The notes beneath the pieces were generated by a model that saw nothing but the letters and a program-made list of their open reading frames with translations, made no database searches and had not been told where the DNA came from. Positions 1 to 7,579 of a stretch of DNA of 11,275 nt are shown in pieces. Both the position numbers and the translations under genes were made by a program. The stretch's first letter is position 1. Each line of letters begins with the position of its first letter. Origin of the DNA: Gloeophyllum trabeum ATCC 11539 (taxonomy: Eukaryota; Basidiomycota; Agaricomycetes; Gloeophyllales; Gloeophyllaceae); contig NW_006920419.1 in assembly GCF_000344685.1 (NCBI RefSeq), positions 94,284 to 105,558 of the forward strand, written 5' to 3'.

Positions 1-670
1 TAACCTCCTGCTCACTGCGGAGCGTGGCAGCCCCCCATTCGACATATAACAAGAATAGTGAACGTTCCACTGAGTGGTGCTGTTACCTGACACATCGTCA
101 ATGAAAACCACAATAGGTGGACACTCCCACTCGAGACCGCCTGCGGTCTCACGGTCCGGGTTCGGCATCATCGCAGCATAGGACTTTGATACATCTGGAG
201 ATGCCATAAGTTGTAGTGTTGCAAATAACCCCAGTGATCATACGCACCCGCAAATAGCTCAGCTGTTTGGTATCTGTCTTCAATCTGCGGCCAATTATCT
301 GTGAAAAGTTTACAATCCTTGACACTCTTTTGTTCGACCACTATTAAGCCATTCTAATAGCGCAGATGCACGCATCGCACATCATTGCTGCAATCATATC
401 GAGAGACAAATGAGTAACGTACCGAGGAAGGAATGGCATCGTGTCCGACTGCCATCATTTGGCCAGCGTGTTCGAAGAATCGCGTCGGAATGAACCAACT
501 ATCATCGCTGCAATGTGCCAGTTCATTAGTGTAATAGTCCTGATTATCTTGGCGAATCATCGGTGTCAGGAGGTGGTCTGGAGCCTCGACAAGCCACTTC
601 TCTGCCTGCCACAATCTGGCATTGTTCACAAACAATATGCTTTGATATCGATCCTGTGATGACCCGCGAT
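1..670 (-). pseudogene. Relic of a basidiomycete transposon protein with a DDVSGN motif, cut by the window edge
   Basis: Read on the minus strand from about 670 down to 354, a frame contains WFIPTRFFEHAGQMMAVGHD. It meets a TAG stop at 354-356 and continues in the same frame through GLIVVEQKSVKDCKLF and NWPQIEDRYQTAELF. A likely intron (donor GTATGATC, acceptor CATCTCCAG, roughly 259 down to 211) leads into MMPNPDRETAGG, then VVFIDDVSGNSTTQWNVHYS and YMSNGGLPR, and the frame runs off the window at position 1. From memory, the core (F/I)xDDVSGNxSKxWNxHxxxYMxNxxLPR recurs in many Agaricomycete transposon-encoded proteins. I cannot assign its superfamily with certainty (KDZ-like is a guess). Family resemblance is good for positions 1-210 and weaker upstream. 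The internal stop and the lack of an intact 5' part argue for a decayed copy. It is unrelated to the Tnp2 transposase at 4053-7353. Confidence 0.6.
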
Positions 671-1721
671 TTCAGGCTCGTTCCTGGAATGCAAAATAAA
701 CAATGCTGGATGCTCACACGAGACAATACAAGTGGAACTTCTGGTTCCTCGGGCACCGGGGCATGATGTGTTCTTGTTCAAATTATGATGATGCTTCTTC
801 GGACAAGATCATAGCATTACTAGCATGATGCTTGATATTGCTGAATTTACCCGTAAGGTCAATGCAGAGGGTAAGACAGTTCACGTCTTCGCCGATACAC
901 TGGCACAAGGCATAGATCTCTGGATGACTTCGATGAGTGTCTGCTATTTGGAATCCGAGAACGCATAGAACGATTGCCACTGTATCAATGCAATGCACGG
1001 TCTTGTGTTCTGCACACCACAAGGCAAAAAGTCCGAGTCTGCGATTATGAATGGCTGTGAGCAAAAGACGGGGTTCAATACAACAATAGCTAAGGAATCG
1101 TGCACTACCGCCTTGCCATTGTTCATGCGTGCCTGCCTCCTCGCGTGGGACATCGCCAGTCTTCTAAACGAAGACTCGAAAACGGTTCACAAGGCCTGGC
1201 TTGCATCCATGACCTGAGTACTCAATAATTTGAACGAAAAGGGAGGCACAATGGGTAGATCTCCCTTTCAAGTATTGTTTTGTATAACTGGATCGGGGAT
1301 GTTCGACGACTTATAATAAGTACAGATATTTGGCTTAGTTTACGTGAGGTACTGTAAATCCACGTAAATCGACCCTACCGTGACCCGGGGTCAACGGTGG
1401 CTGATGGCCCAAGGTAGTGGGTACAGCGCGAAGATTGTAGTCCCACCGCATTGCAAGGTCCCGAGGGGTGTCAGATTCATGGTGAATACAAGCAGTATAC
1501 TGTACATAATCATTCTTACTAGATACAGAGGCTCTAAATATGAGAAATAATGCTATTTGACGAGGAGCACGTGGGTCCTCAACGCGTCAGACGTGTTCTA
1601 ATTATTCGCCACGCGTCCTGGGGTCCCGAAATGAATATCCCGACAAGGGCGCCAAAGCTCTCGGGGTTTGATGGGGAGAAGCGCTCGGGAACGCCGCGCG
1701 AAGCGGCGGCGGCTTGATGTG
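671..1721. other. Left flank without a recognisable gene
   Basis: Only short, unconvincing frames are present. Minus-strand frames at about 1153-783 (for example IADTHRSHPEIYALCQC) could be decayed 5' exons of the relic at 1-670, but I see no convincing splice chain. From 1211 to 1721 there is nothing protein-like. That part includes a pair of GTAAATC motifs at 1354-1370 and a GC-rich stretch at about 1680-1715 (GCGCTCGGGAACGCCGCGCG and AAGCGGCGGCGGC). This is the DNA immediately left of the transposon insertion site. Confidence 0.6.
1354..1370 (+). repeat. Two GTAAATC motifs, 10-bp spacing
   Basis: GTAAATC occurs at 1354-1360 and 1364-1370 (ACTGTAAATCCACGTAAATC). The same motif forms a four-copy cluster in the same orientation on the other side of the transposon (10356-10404). 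Function unknown. Confidence 0.55.
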
Positions 1722-1727
1722 ATTGTA
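1722..1727. repeat. Left target-site duplication ATTGTA
   Basis: ATTGTA lies directly outside the first base of the left inverted repeat. The same six bases in the same orientation lie directly outside the last base of the right repeat (10331-10336). This is the expected footprint of a cut-and-paste insertion with a 6-bp stagger. Confidence 0.8.
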
Positions 1728-1756
1728 TATGCTTGTCAAAGTGCACAAATATTCCA

Positions 1757-1804
1757 CCCCCGGAATTTCTGTGTTTTCCCCCGGTAATTCGTGTCTCCCC
1801 CCGG
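1757..1804 (+). repeat. Three phased CCCCCGG subterminal boxes, left end
   Basis: CCCCCGG starts at 1757, 1778 and 1798, so the spacing is 21 and 20 bp, two turns of the helix. The units read roughly CCCCCGG-(T)AATT-C-GTGT. The arrangement mirrors the right end. Such subterminal repeats are typical binding sites for transposase or a TNPA-like helper; that role is inferred here. Confidence 0.7.
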
Positions 1805-1830
1805 TATTTGAGGGTGGCGGTGCAATACGA

Positions 1831-1861
1831 CTGCCATATGTGGCTGCGCCACATGTGGCAG
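1831..1861. repeat. Hairpin in the left inverted repeat
   Basis: The 14-nt arms at 1831-1844 and 1848-1861 (CTGCCATATGTGGC and GCCACATGTGGCAG) pair with one mismatch around a 3-nt loop, TGC. The right end has the matching structure at 10197-10227. Confidence 0.65.
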
Positions 1862-1939
1862 TGCTACAAGCTATCCATATACAGTGCGAGTGTCTCACAG
1901 TCACTCGCGTGCCCTGTGGCGGAGTGTGCCGATGATGCC

Positions 1940-2302
1940 TGTGCCCTCAGCCACAGCGATGCCAGCGAGCCGTCGCAGGCCATCGCTGACGTCGCTCTCG
2001 ACCCAGAGGTCGATGTCACAACACTTACACAATGATATTCTCATTTTAATTCTGTTGGGAGTTTTTTCCTGCAATTCTGGAGCTGTACATGCAAGGAAGT
2101 TTATATAAATCAAAACACCCCCAGAAAAATCAATGGTGTTTGCCATCCCAACCACAATCCTTCATAGAGTTGGAAAGCATCCATACTGCTGTTAATAGCA
2201 TAATACATCAATCTAGCATTCTATCATATTACCATCTGGGTCGAGAGCGATGTCAGCGATGGCCTGCGACGGCTCGCTGGCATCGCTGTGGCTGAGGGCA
2301 CA
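1940..2302. mobile_element. Nested 363-bp foldback/MITE-like insertion in the left repeat
   Basis: The 67-bp arms 1940-2006 and 2236-2302 are inverted copies that differ at one position, without gaps. Their outer ends read TGTGCCCTCAGCC and GGCTGAGGGCACA. The 229-bp middle is AT-rich and has no gene. The uninterrupted right repeat reads GATGCC-TGT-CACGGCGGG, whereas here GATGCC joins the left arm tip and CACGGCGGG follows the right arm tip. The insertion is therefore later than the split of the two repeats, or was lost from the right one. No clean target duplication is visible. It has no coding capacity and would need a transposase supplied elsewhere. Confidence 0.8.
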
Positions 2303-2615
2303 CACGGCGGGCAAAGGATGTGTCGAATCGCGCGGCGGCGCAGAAATTCGACAGCATGTCGAAGCACCTGTCGAATTCACGCGGCAGTGCTATCCGAGAT
2401 GCCGCGGCATTGTACCGAGTGCACTGCCACCGGTATTCGGTGCATACGGTGTTGCGTTTATAAAGTGCACACTTACCCCTCGGACGCTCAATGTCTCTAG
2501 GGGGAATGATTCGTATAAACCATAGAAACCCATCTGCGTCCGAGCCAGAGCTTAGACATCCATCCGAGAGCCTCCGGGCATCAATCTTGCACGCCCGAAG
2601 CTCAAGCTTAGCCAC

Positions 2616-2632
2616 GCACGGCAGCGCCGTGC
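2616..2632. repeat. Short hairpin at the inner edge of the left repeat
   Basis: GCACGGC and GCCGTGC pair perfectly around AGC, about 10 bp inside the point where left-right homology fades. The right repeat also has a GGC...GCC hairpin at its inner edge (9810-9821). Confidence 0.5.
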
Positions 2633-2940
2633 AGAGCTCCTCACGATACCCGCGATGTGCTTAATGAAACATATTCTAGCTGCACTTCAGTATTTCAATG
2701 CTTAGATCAACTGTACTAAAAGGTCTCTCAAGACCATAGCTTGACACCAAGCATCTTATAAACGGCGAAACTCGGGAGAAGAAAATCTGCAGTTCAACTC
2801 GGCACCAACACCTCGTCTCCCGTTATTTGCCCAGCCCTTACTCATGCTCTGCTGTTTTCTTGTAAGCATTCTGGATTTGCTTAACCTCCAACACCGCTTA
2901 CTTAACTTGTGTGGCAGCGTCAGTCTTACGATACCGGTCA
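2633..2940. other. Spacer between left repeat and captured gene
   Basis: I see no recognisable gene or repeat here. It could hold upstream DNA of the captured PAQR fragment that follows, but no promoter motif stands out. Confidence 0.5.
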
Positions 2941-3660
2941 ATGTTCGCAAACTCGTCAGGACTGTCGTCCCCGTCGGCCGACTACGAATGTGAACAGTGT
3001 CCTCCCTCCCGCGTTGGGCGCATATGAGGTCCTCTACGAGTCGACTGAGTGATCGTTACCACCGGTGATGACTTTCCCTTAACCTACGATACTTCGTTCG
3101 CATGACTCAAGACGCTATCAGGAGAGCAAGAAGTGGGTTCAGAGAATGCTAGACCACCTCGCCGCCGCCTCCTCCATCCACCCGTCCGCTGCCATCCTCG
3201 ACATGCTCTCCCACCTCTCCAGCATCGTCGTCGAGCGGGTCGGGGAGATGGAGGATGCTGTCGGCTGAGCGGCGCGCGAGGTCAGGGACGCGATTCGGTG
3301 GTTGTTCAATGGGAGCAAGCTCATTCGGTACGCAGACTTGCCCGCGCAGTGGAGGAAAAAACGAGTTTGTGCGCGGCGGGTATCGGTGAGTGGTCGTTCT
3401 GTTGTATTGTGTTCAAATGTTGATTTGTACCAGGTCTATTCCGTGGTGGCTGCTGATCGTGCTCTCGCTCTTCGCGCTGCACAACGAGACTCGTGAGTCC
3501 CTCGCTGCCTCTCCTGTATGCCCATCTAACCCCTCCGGCAGTCAACATCTACACGCACCTCATCCCGTTCCTCATCTGGCTCCCGTCCCTCCTGCGCTCG
3601 CTCCCGTCCCTCCTCCTCTCCTCCGCCTCCTCCCTCGCACATTCCTCCGCCACCCTATGA
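2941..3660 (+). pseudogene. Truncated PAQR/Izh-type (adiponectin receptor/hemolysin III-like) gene fragment
   Basis: Spliced, the plus strand reads ESKKWVQRMLDHLAAASS, SAAILDMLSHLSSIVVERVG, then IRYADLPAQWRK, NEFVRGGYR, WWLLIVLSLFALHNET and LNIYTHLIPFLIWL. The order DLPxxWRxNxFVxxGYR - HNETLNIxTHLIPF is the N-terminal signature of PAQR seven-helix membrane proteins, which in fungi are the Izh family tied to zinc and lipid homeostasis. Two plausible introns remain: 3386-3433 (GTGAGT...CCAG) and 3493-3541 (GTGAGT...GCAG). Lesions: a TGA at 3266-3268; six A's at 3356-3361 where five keep the frame; and loss of everything after the first membrane segment, with a TGA at 3658-3660. A 5' exon may lie near 3008-3048 (LGAYEVLYEST) and a start at 2941 (MFANSSGLSSPSADYE), but these do not join cleanly. 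It is antisense to both transposon genes. Confidence 0.75.
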
Positions 3661-4052
3661 GATGGAGGATTCGATTGAAGGTACATCTGTATTGCAGTTT
3701 CGACTATGTTACATCAGCTCTGACTATGCAACACTCATCCGTCTGTCTCCGATGATGTCACCCTGTTCCTCCCTCTCAATGCACGCGTCATGCTCGTGTT
3801 TCGCTGCTTCATATGTTCTCGAAGCCTAGCAGAGGTGAAATATCTCAGGGGATTTAGTTCAGAGAGGGAGCAAAATGCACTGGTACGGACTCCGAGGATG
3901 TCCTGATTGGTGAGGTGAGGGTTGTGATTACACTGTGCGGTACGGGGCACGTTTCTCTCCCATCACTATAGTATCAAGCTCATCTTAGATAGTGTTAAAT
4001 TCAATCATTTCCGACGGTAGCCATACATAATGTACGGTATGTAGTCAATATA
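3661..4052. other. Region between captured fragment and transposase 3' end
   Basis: No convincing gene is visible. The plus frame DVTLFLPLNARVMLVFRC, just after about 3755, could be more of the captured DNA, but I do not recognise it as PAQR. The end near 4052 must hold the transposase 3' untranslated region; no exact AATAAA is visible on the minus strand. Confidence 0.45.
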
Positions 4053-7000
4053 CTACTTCCGACCCCGGCTCAGATCGTGCACAATCATTGTAGCTTTGGA
4101 TATTCCGAAAGTCCGTGCTGGTCGCCGTCGCAACGCAGCGTGCGTAACGATAGAGTCTGGTTGCATGACCACTCGATGGGACGACGAGTGGGCATATACC
4201 AGCTGATTCAAGAACCCAGGCATTGTCGCAAAGGGACTTCGCCTGAGGTCCCTATTGGACAACTGTTCATGCGGGGCTATCACAAGTAAGAGACGTGCAT
4301 CGTGTCCTACCATCACCGACCAGATTGTGTCGATGAATCCAGCGCCCTGCTCTCCGCTTGGTAACCGATAGATTACAGAACTGTTGCCCTCGTGCGTTGT
4401 CCAATCTGAGAAATCCCGGTCCTTGTGCTTGAAGTGCCGTTCCCGAAGACCACTAGGAGACAGGACCGTGGCACCGATGGGATGTGGTAGGTTTTGATAA
4501 TGGCGCACGGCAGCAGAGCCTGTCATATTCAGGTGATCAAGCATGAGTTGATAAATCAGTGGGTCGAGTTTATCTCCTTTCCCGTGCACCTGAATTAGCC
4601 TAAGATACCGCTCATCGGCATCAGTTGAGGATGGTGTGGAGATTGTGCGAGGCATCAACAACTCATACACCTTCCCTAGTGGATCACCGATATGGATGGC
4701 ATCTTGGATCTTCGCCGTTAGACGACCGCGTCGGCATATTTGCCGTAGCATAGTATAGTCAAGATCGTCTGTGCATAACCTTTGTCAGCGCACATAGTTA
4801 TCCAGTGCAACGTACTCACAAATATGTCCATTTGTCTTGATCTTTTGCAGGCGACCATTGCTACGCTCATATGGAAATTCACTTATCTTCATCAGTGGGC
4901 CCCAAAACTTGAGCAACTCGGCATTGTGCATTGCATAGTGATGATTTGGGACTGAATTCGAGCGCGGAAACAACTGGCGAAGTGAAGACCGGTAACGGAT
5001 ATAATGTGCATGGTATGTGTCGGCCTTGTCATTGCTTGTGGAGAATGACCCAATGATATTTGTGCATGTCACCAGATCATAGAAATTCTCTAAGAGTTGT
5101 GCGTCCCGGTGGTTGTTGGTTGACCACCAGAGTTCTACGAGCACCATCGGAAGCATGACAGAGAAGAGTATGAACCAGTTATCAGCCTTAAGTTTTCCAT
5201 GAGATTTGTCACCAAGATTAACCGGTGGACGGTCCACCCATGTCGGAATCACTGTGTCGCTAATGCATGCCCGGATTCTCCCAAGCTCAAGTGTGCTGAA
5301 AATACAGGTAGGTCCCGGTCCCGTATCATTCTTTGTATCTTCATCGTCTGAATCATCACTCTCCGATTCATCATCAGCCTGCAGGAAGTCATCATCTCCA
5401 CTCTCCTCGCCACTGCTGTCCATCTGGAAGTTGACTGCTGGAGTTCGGCGCCTCTGTGATGAAGGAATGTCGTTATGCTCGATGCTGTCCTTCATCAGCT
5501 CCTCAACCTCAACACCCAGCTCTGACATGTCAATATCCATAGCATCTGCGTCGGAGGCTTCCTGATTGATGTCTGATGCAGAGGCTAGCATACTGTCATC
5601 TTCATCTTTGCTTGACCCAGGCTCAATACCGATACCCCACTTCCTGCGGGCATGGTGCTGCAAGACACCTTCCATCCAGTTATGCATAACACCAAGAACT
5701 GTATGCCGAACAGGATCCCGATAAGAGAGCTTATGCAGTGATGACCACCGCACCCCGGTCTCAGCAAAGATTTCTTTCTTCGCAGTTTTAGTCTGGGCGT
5801 CATGCCAGCGCCAAGCAGCAGTTCGAACTTCAAGCCCGGTACGAGGCCGCCATTGAGTAGGGTCCAGACACTCGAGTTGACTTCGGAGGCACGTGCAGAA
5901 GGAGCAGAAGAGCTCGGCGCTGTGCGATGCAAAGCCTCCTGCTCCTGCTTTCCGGATAGCGATCAGGTCTGCGATGAAAGGCATTACTCCAACTCGGGTG
6001 AAGAAGCCCATCGGATAACGATAAGTTGGTATTTTCTTGCCTGTGTAGAACTCCGCAAGTTGGTCAATAACTGGGTCAGCAATATTTGTTATTGTCGTGA
6101 CTGTCGGTTCATTGGGGGGAGGTGTAATGCCAGCAAAGAAGGTATTCTCAGGTAACCACTGCAGGTGCTCCGGGAGATTCATGCAGAATAGCATTATCGC
6201 TCCTGCAGATACCTTCTTGCCGGCAATCTTATTTGTCAGAGGATTGAACCAGTCAATGTAGTAACTGAAGACAAGGTTGCCACGCGTGGAGGTGAAGGAA
6301 CCAAAGCTTTTCCAAGCGGGACTGTCGCGGATAGAATGCATAGTATCTCCGGATGGTACATGGGCGTAAGACTCATCAATGATATCTTCAATACCCGGAC
6401 GAGAGAGGAACCAAGTCAGCCATGATTCAAATGACTGTGTGGAGTAGAGACGGCGTGGACACCGAATGGGGCCACCATTGCTCCCGTGACGGATAGTCCA
6501 GAGAACCTCCCCACAAGGCTTGCTCCGCCGGGTCTCACGCCGGGGACAGATGTCAGGACAGTCTTGAATGGAGTACTGCGCAAAACATTTCGGACAGCAG
6601 ACTGAGCGGTGGAGGATAGGCTCTATAGAGAGGTTGGACATGGCAGTACGCACATCATGCTTCATGTCGATATCCATAGAAGATGTGTCACTATCAGCAC
6701 GAGAGGTGATATGGAAAAGGCGCGCAAGCTGGAATGTCAAAGTGATAATGGCATGAACGACCTTCAGGACACGTGACGATGCCTCTCGGCTGAGACCACA
6801 GCATAAATGGAGCCAACTTGCAAGGACCAAAGCGAGTGTCATGATAGCAGAGGCCTGTTCTTGGAATTGTGATGCTACAGTACAGCGATAATCATCAAGA
6901 GAGATGTGGAATCAACAAGCTCCAGACTTACCATCTCCGTCATCAGCCATGACGGTGTCTGTATCCGAGCTCTCTTCCTTCAAGTTGATGTCTTCCATGA

Positions 7001-7353
7001 AGACATCTGTATCCTCTGTGGCCTGGGCAGCAGCGGTAATAGTGTGAGTGGCACGCTGCTGCTCATTAGGGAGCAGTTGCAACTTGAGTGAATTTCTTTT
7101 CATCGGTCAAGCAGAAGGTACGTACATGTACATCACCATGATGGTCAGGTCTTGGCACTGCTTCATGCGGCGTTGACCCGGAGCCAGCAACGCCCATGGA
7201 TAACTTCATGTCAGCATCCAGTTTAAGATGTGCACGGCGAGTTCCTGGGTGAACAAGAACACCTGGTAACAATTTCCCATCCTGGTCCTGGTGCGAGGAT
7301 TGTCGGCATTTTGTACATACACAGAGCACACGATTGGGCGGTGTTGAAGCCAT
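4053..7353 (-). CDS. tnp2: Tnp2-type DDE transposase, four exons, about 1049 aa
   Basis: Exons 7353-7126, 7082-6932, 6874-4820 and 4768-4053 join with GT-AG introns of 43, 57 and 51 bp into one open frame of 1050 codons. The last junction restores NGHIYDLDYTMLRQICRRGR, typical of Agaricomycete Tnp2 proteins. The enzyme should cut and rejoin the element ends in the nucleus. Seen in order: CVCTKC with H42 near the start; a CCPKC...C...C...C cluster (about 219-247); YYIDWFNP with first catalytic Asp about 334; ADLIAIRKAGAGGF with second Asp about 429, leading into FCSFC (450-453); HNWMEGVLQHH with Glu about 528; an acidic Ser/Asp/Glu stretch (about 615-643); and HHYAMHNAELLKFWGPL. ATG 7353 was chosen because MASTPP starts just before the Cys cluster as in relatives; ATG 7413 is in frame. 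Intron 1 borders are the least certain (donor 7125 or 7131). No stop or frameshift is visible. Confidence 0.88.
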
Positions 7354-7579
7354 AGTCGATGGTGAGAGTGCTGGACAGCGAAAGACGTACTGGACAGCAG
7401 GTAACTGTGCCACTATCGGTCTTCACATACACGCTCAATGATCACGAGTCCAAGCCGCCGCATAAATCTGATTAGAAGTGGTCTTTCTTGTATATGCAAA
7501 ACTATGTACTTTTATGCAAGACTATGTACAATATTCTAAACGAGAATGTATGCTATTCTATAGGTGACTCATACCAATA
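7354..7579 (-). promoter_or_regulatory. Transposase upstream region with a 16-bp tandem repeat
   Basis: This 226-bp gap lies between the accessory gene stop and the transposase start, so it should contain the transposase promoter. ATGCAAAACTATGTAC (7494-7509) is repeated as ATGCAAGACTATGTAC (7514-7529), one mismatch, period 20 bp, in an AT-rich setting. It could be a binding site for a regulator, possibly an element-encoded one. Separate transcription of the two genes is inferred from this spacing. Confidence 0.5.

Larger units (their letters stand above)
1728..2606 (+). repeat. Left long terminal inverted repeat, interrupted by a foldback insertion
   Basis: Positions 1728-1939 and 2303-2606 match the reverse complement of 10330 down to about 9823. 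The first 213 bp differ from the right copy at only five positions by eye. The inner part shares clear blocks (TATCCGAGATGCCGCGGCA, CTTACCCCTCGGACGCTCA, GAGCCAGAGCTTAGA, GCCTCCGGGCAT) but is more diverged. Without the 363-bp insert at 1940-2302 the repeat is about 515 bp. It contains three CCCCCGG boxes and a hairpin, described separately. The inner boundary is approximate. Confidence 0.9.

Noticed and set aside
133..150. AGACCGCCTGCGGTCT palindrome as a terminator or binding site
   Set aside because: It lies inside the coding frame of the transposon relic and is short enough to be chance.
1743..1760. Possibility that the element really ends at a CAC (CACAAATATTCC), as in CACTA families
   Set aside because: Identity between the two ends continues 15 bases further out to TATGC, and the exact 6-bp duplication sits at that outer point, so the outer border fits better.
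1579..1904. Open minus-strand frames crossing 1728
   Set aside because: They span the element border and read through the inverted repeat; no recognisable protein content.
1723..1935. Similar peptides encoded at both ends (1723-1935 plus and 10365-9874 minus, VHKYSTPGI...)
   Set aside because: They are translations of the two inverted-repeat copies. The identity is a DNA repeat, and the implied frames are interrupted by repeats and hairpins, so I do not call a gene.
2253..2615. 120-codon minus-strand frame
   Set aside because: It lies across the foldback arm and the inner left repeat, has no recognisable motif, and the matching frame is not kept in the right repeat.
5206..5565. Open plus-strand frame rich in Ser, 119 codons
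   Set aside because: It is the antisense shadow of the acidic Ser/Asp/Glu stretch in the transposase third exon; there is no independent start context or family resemblance.
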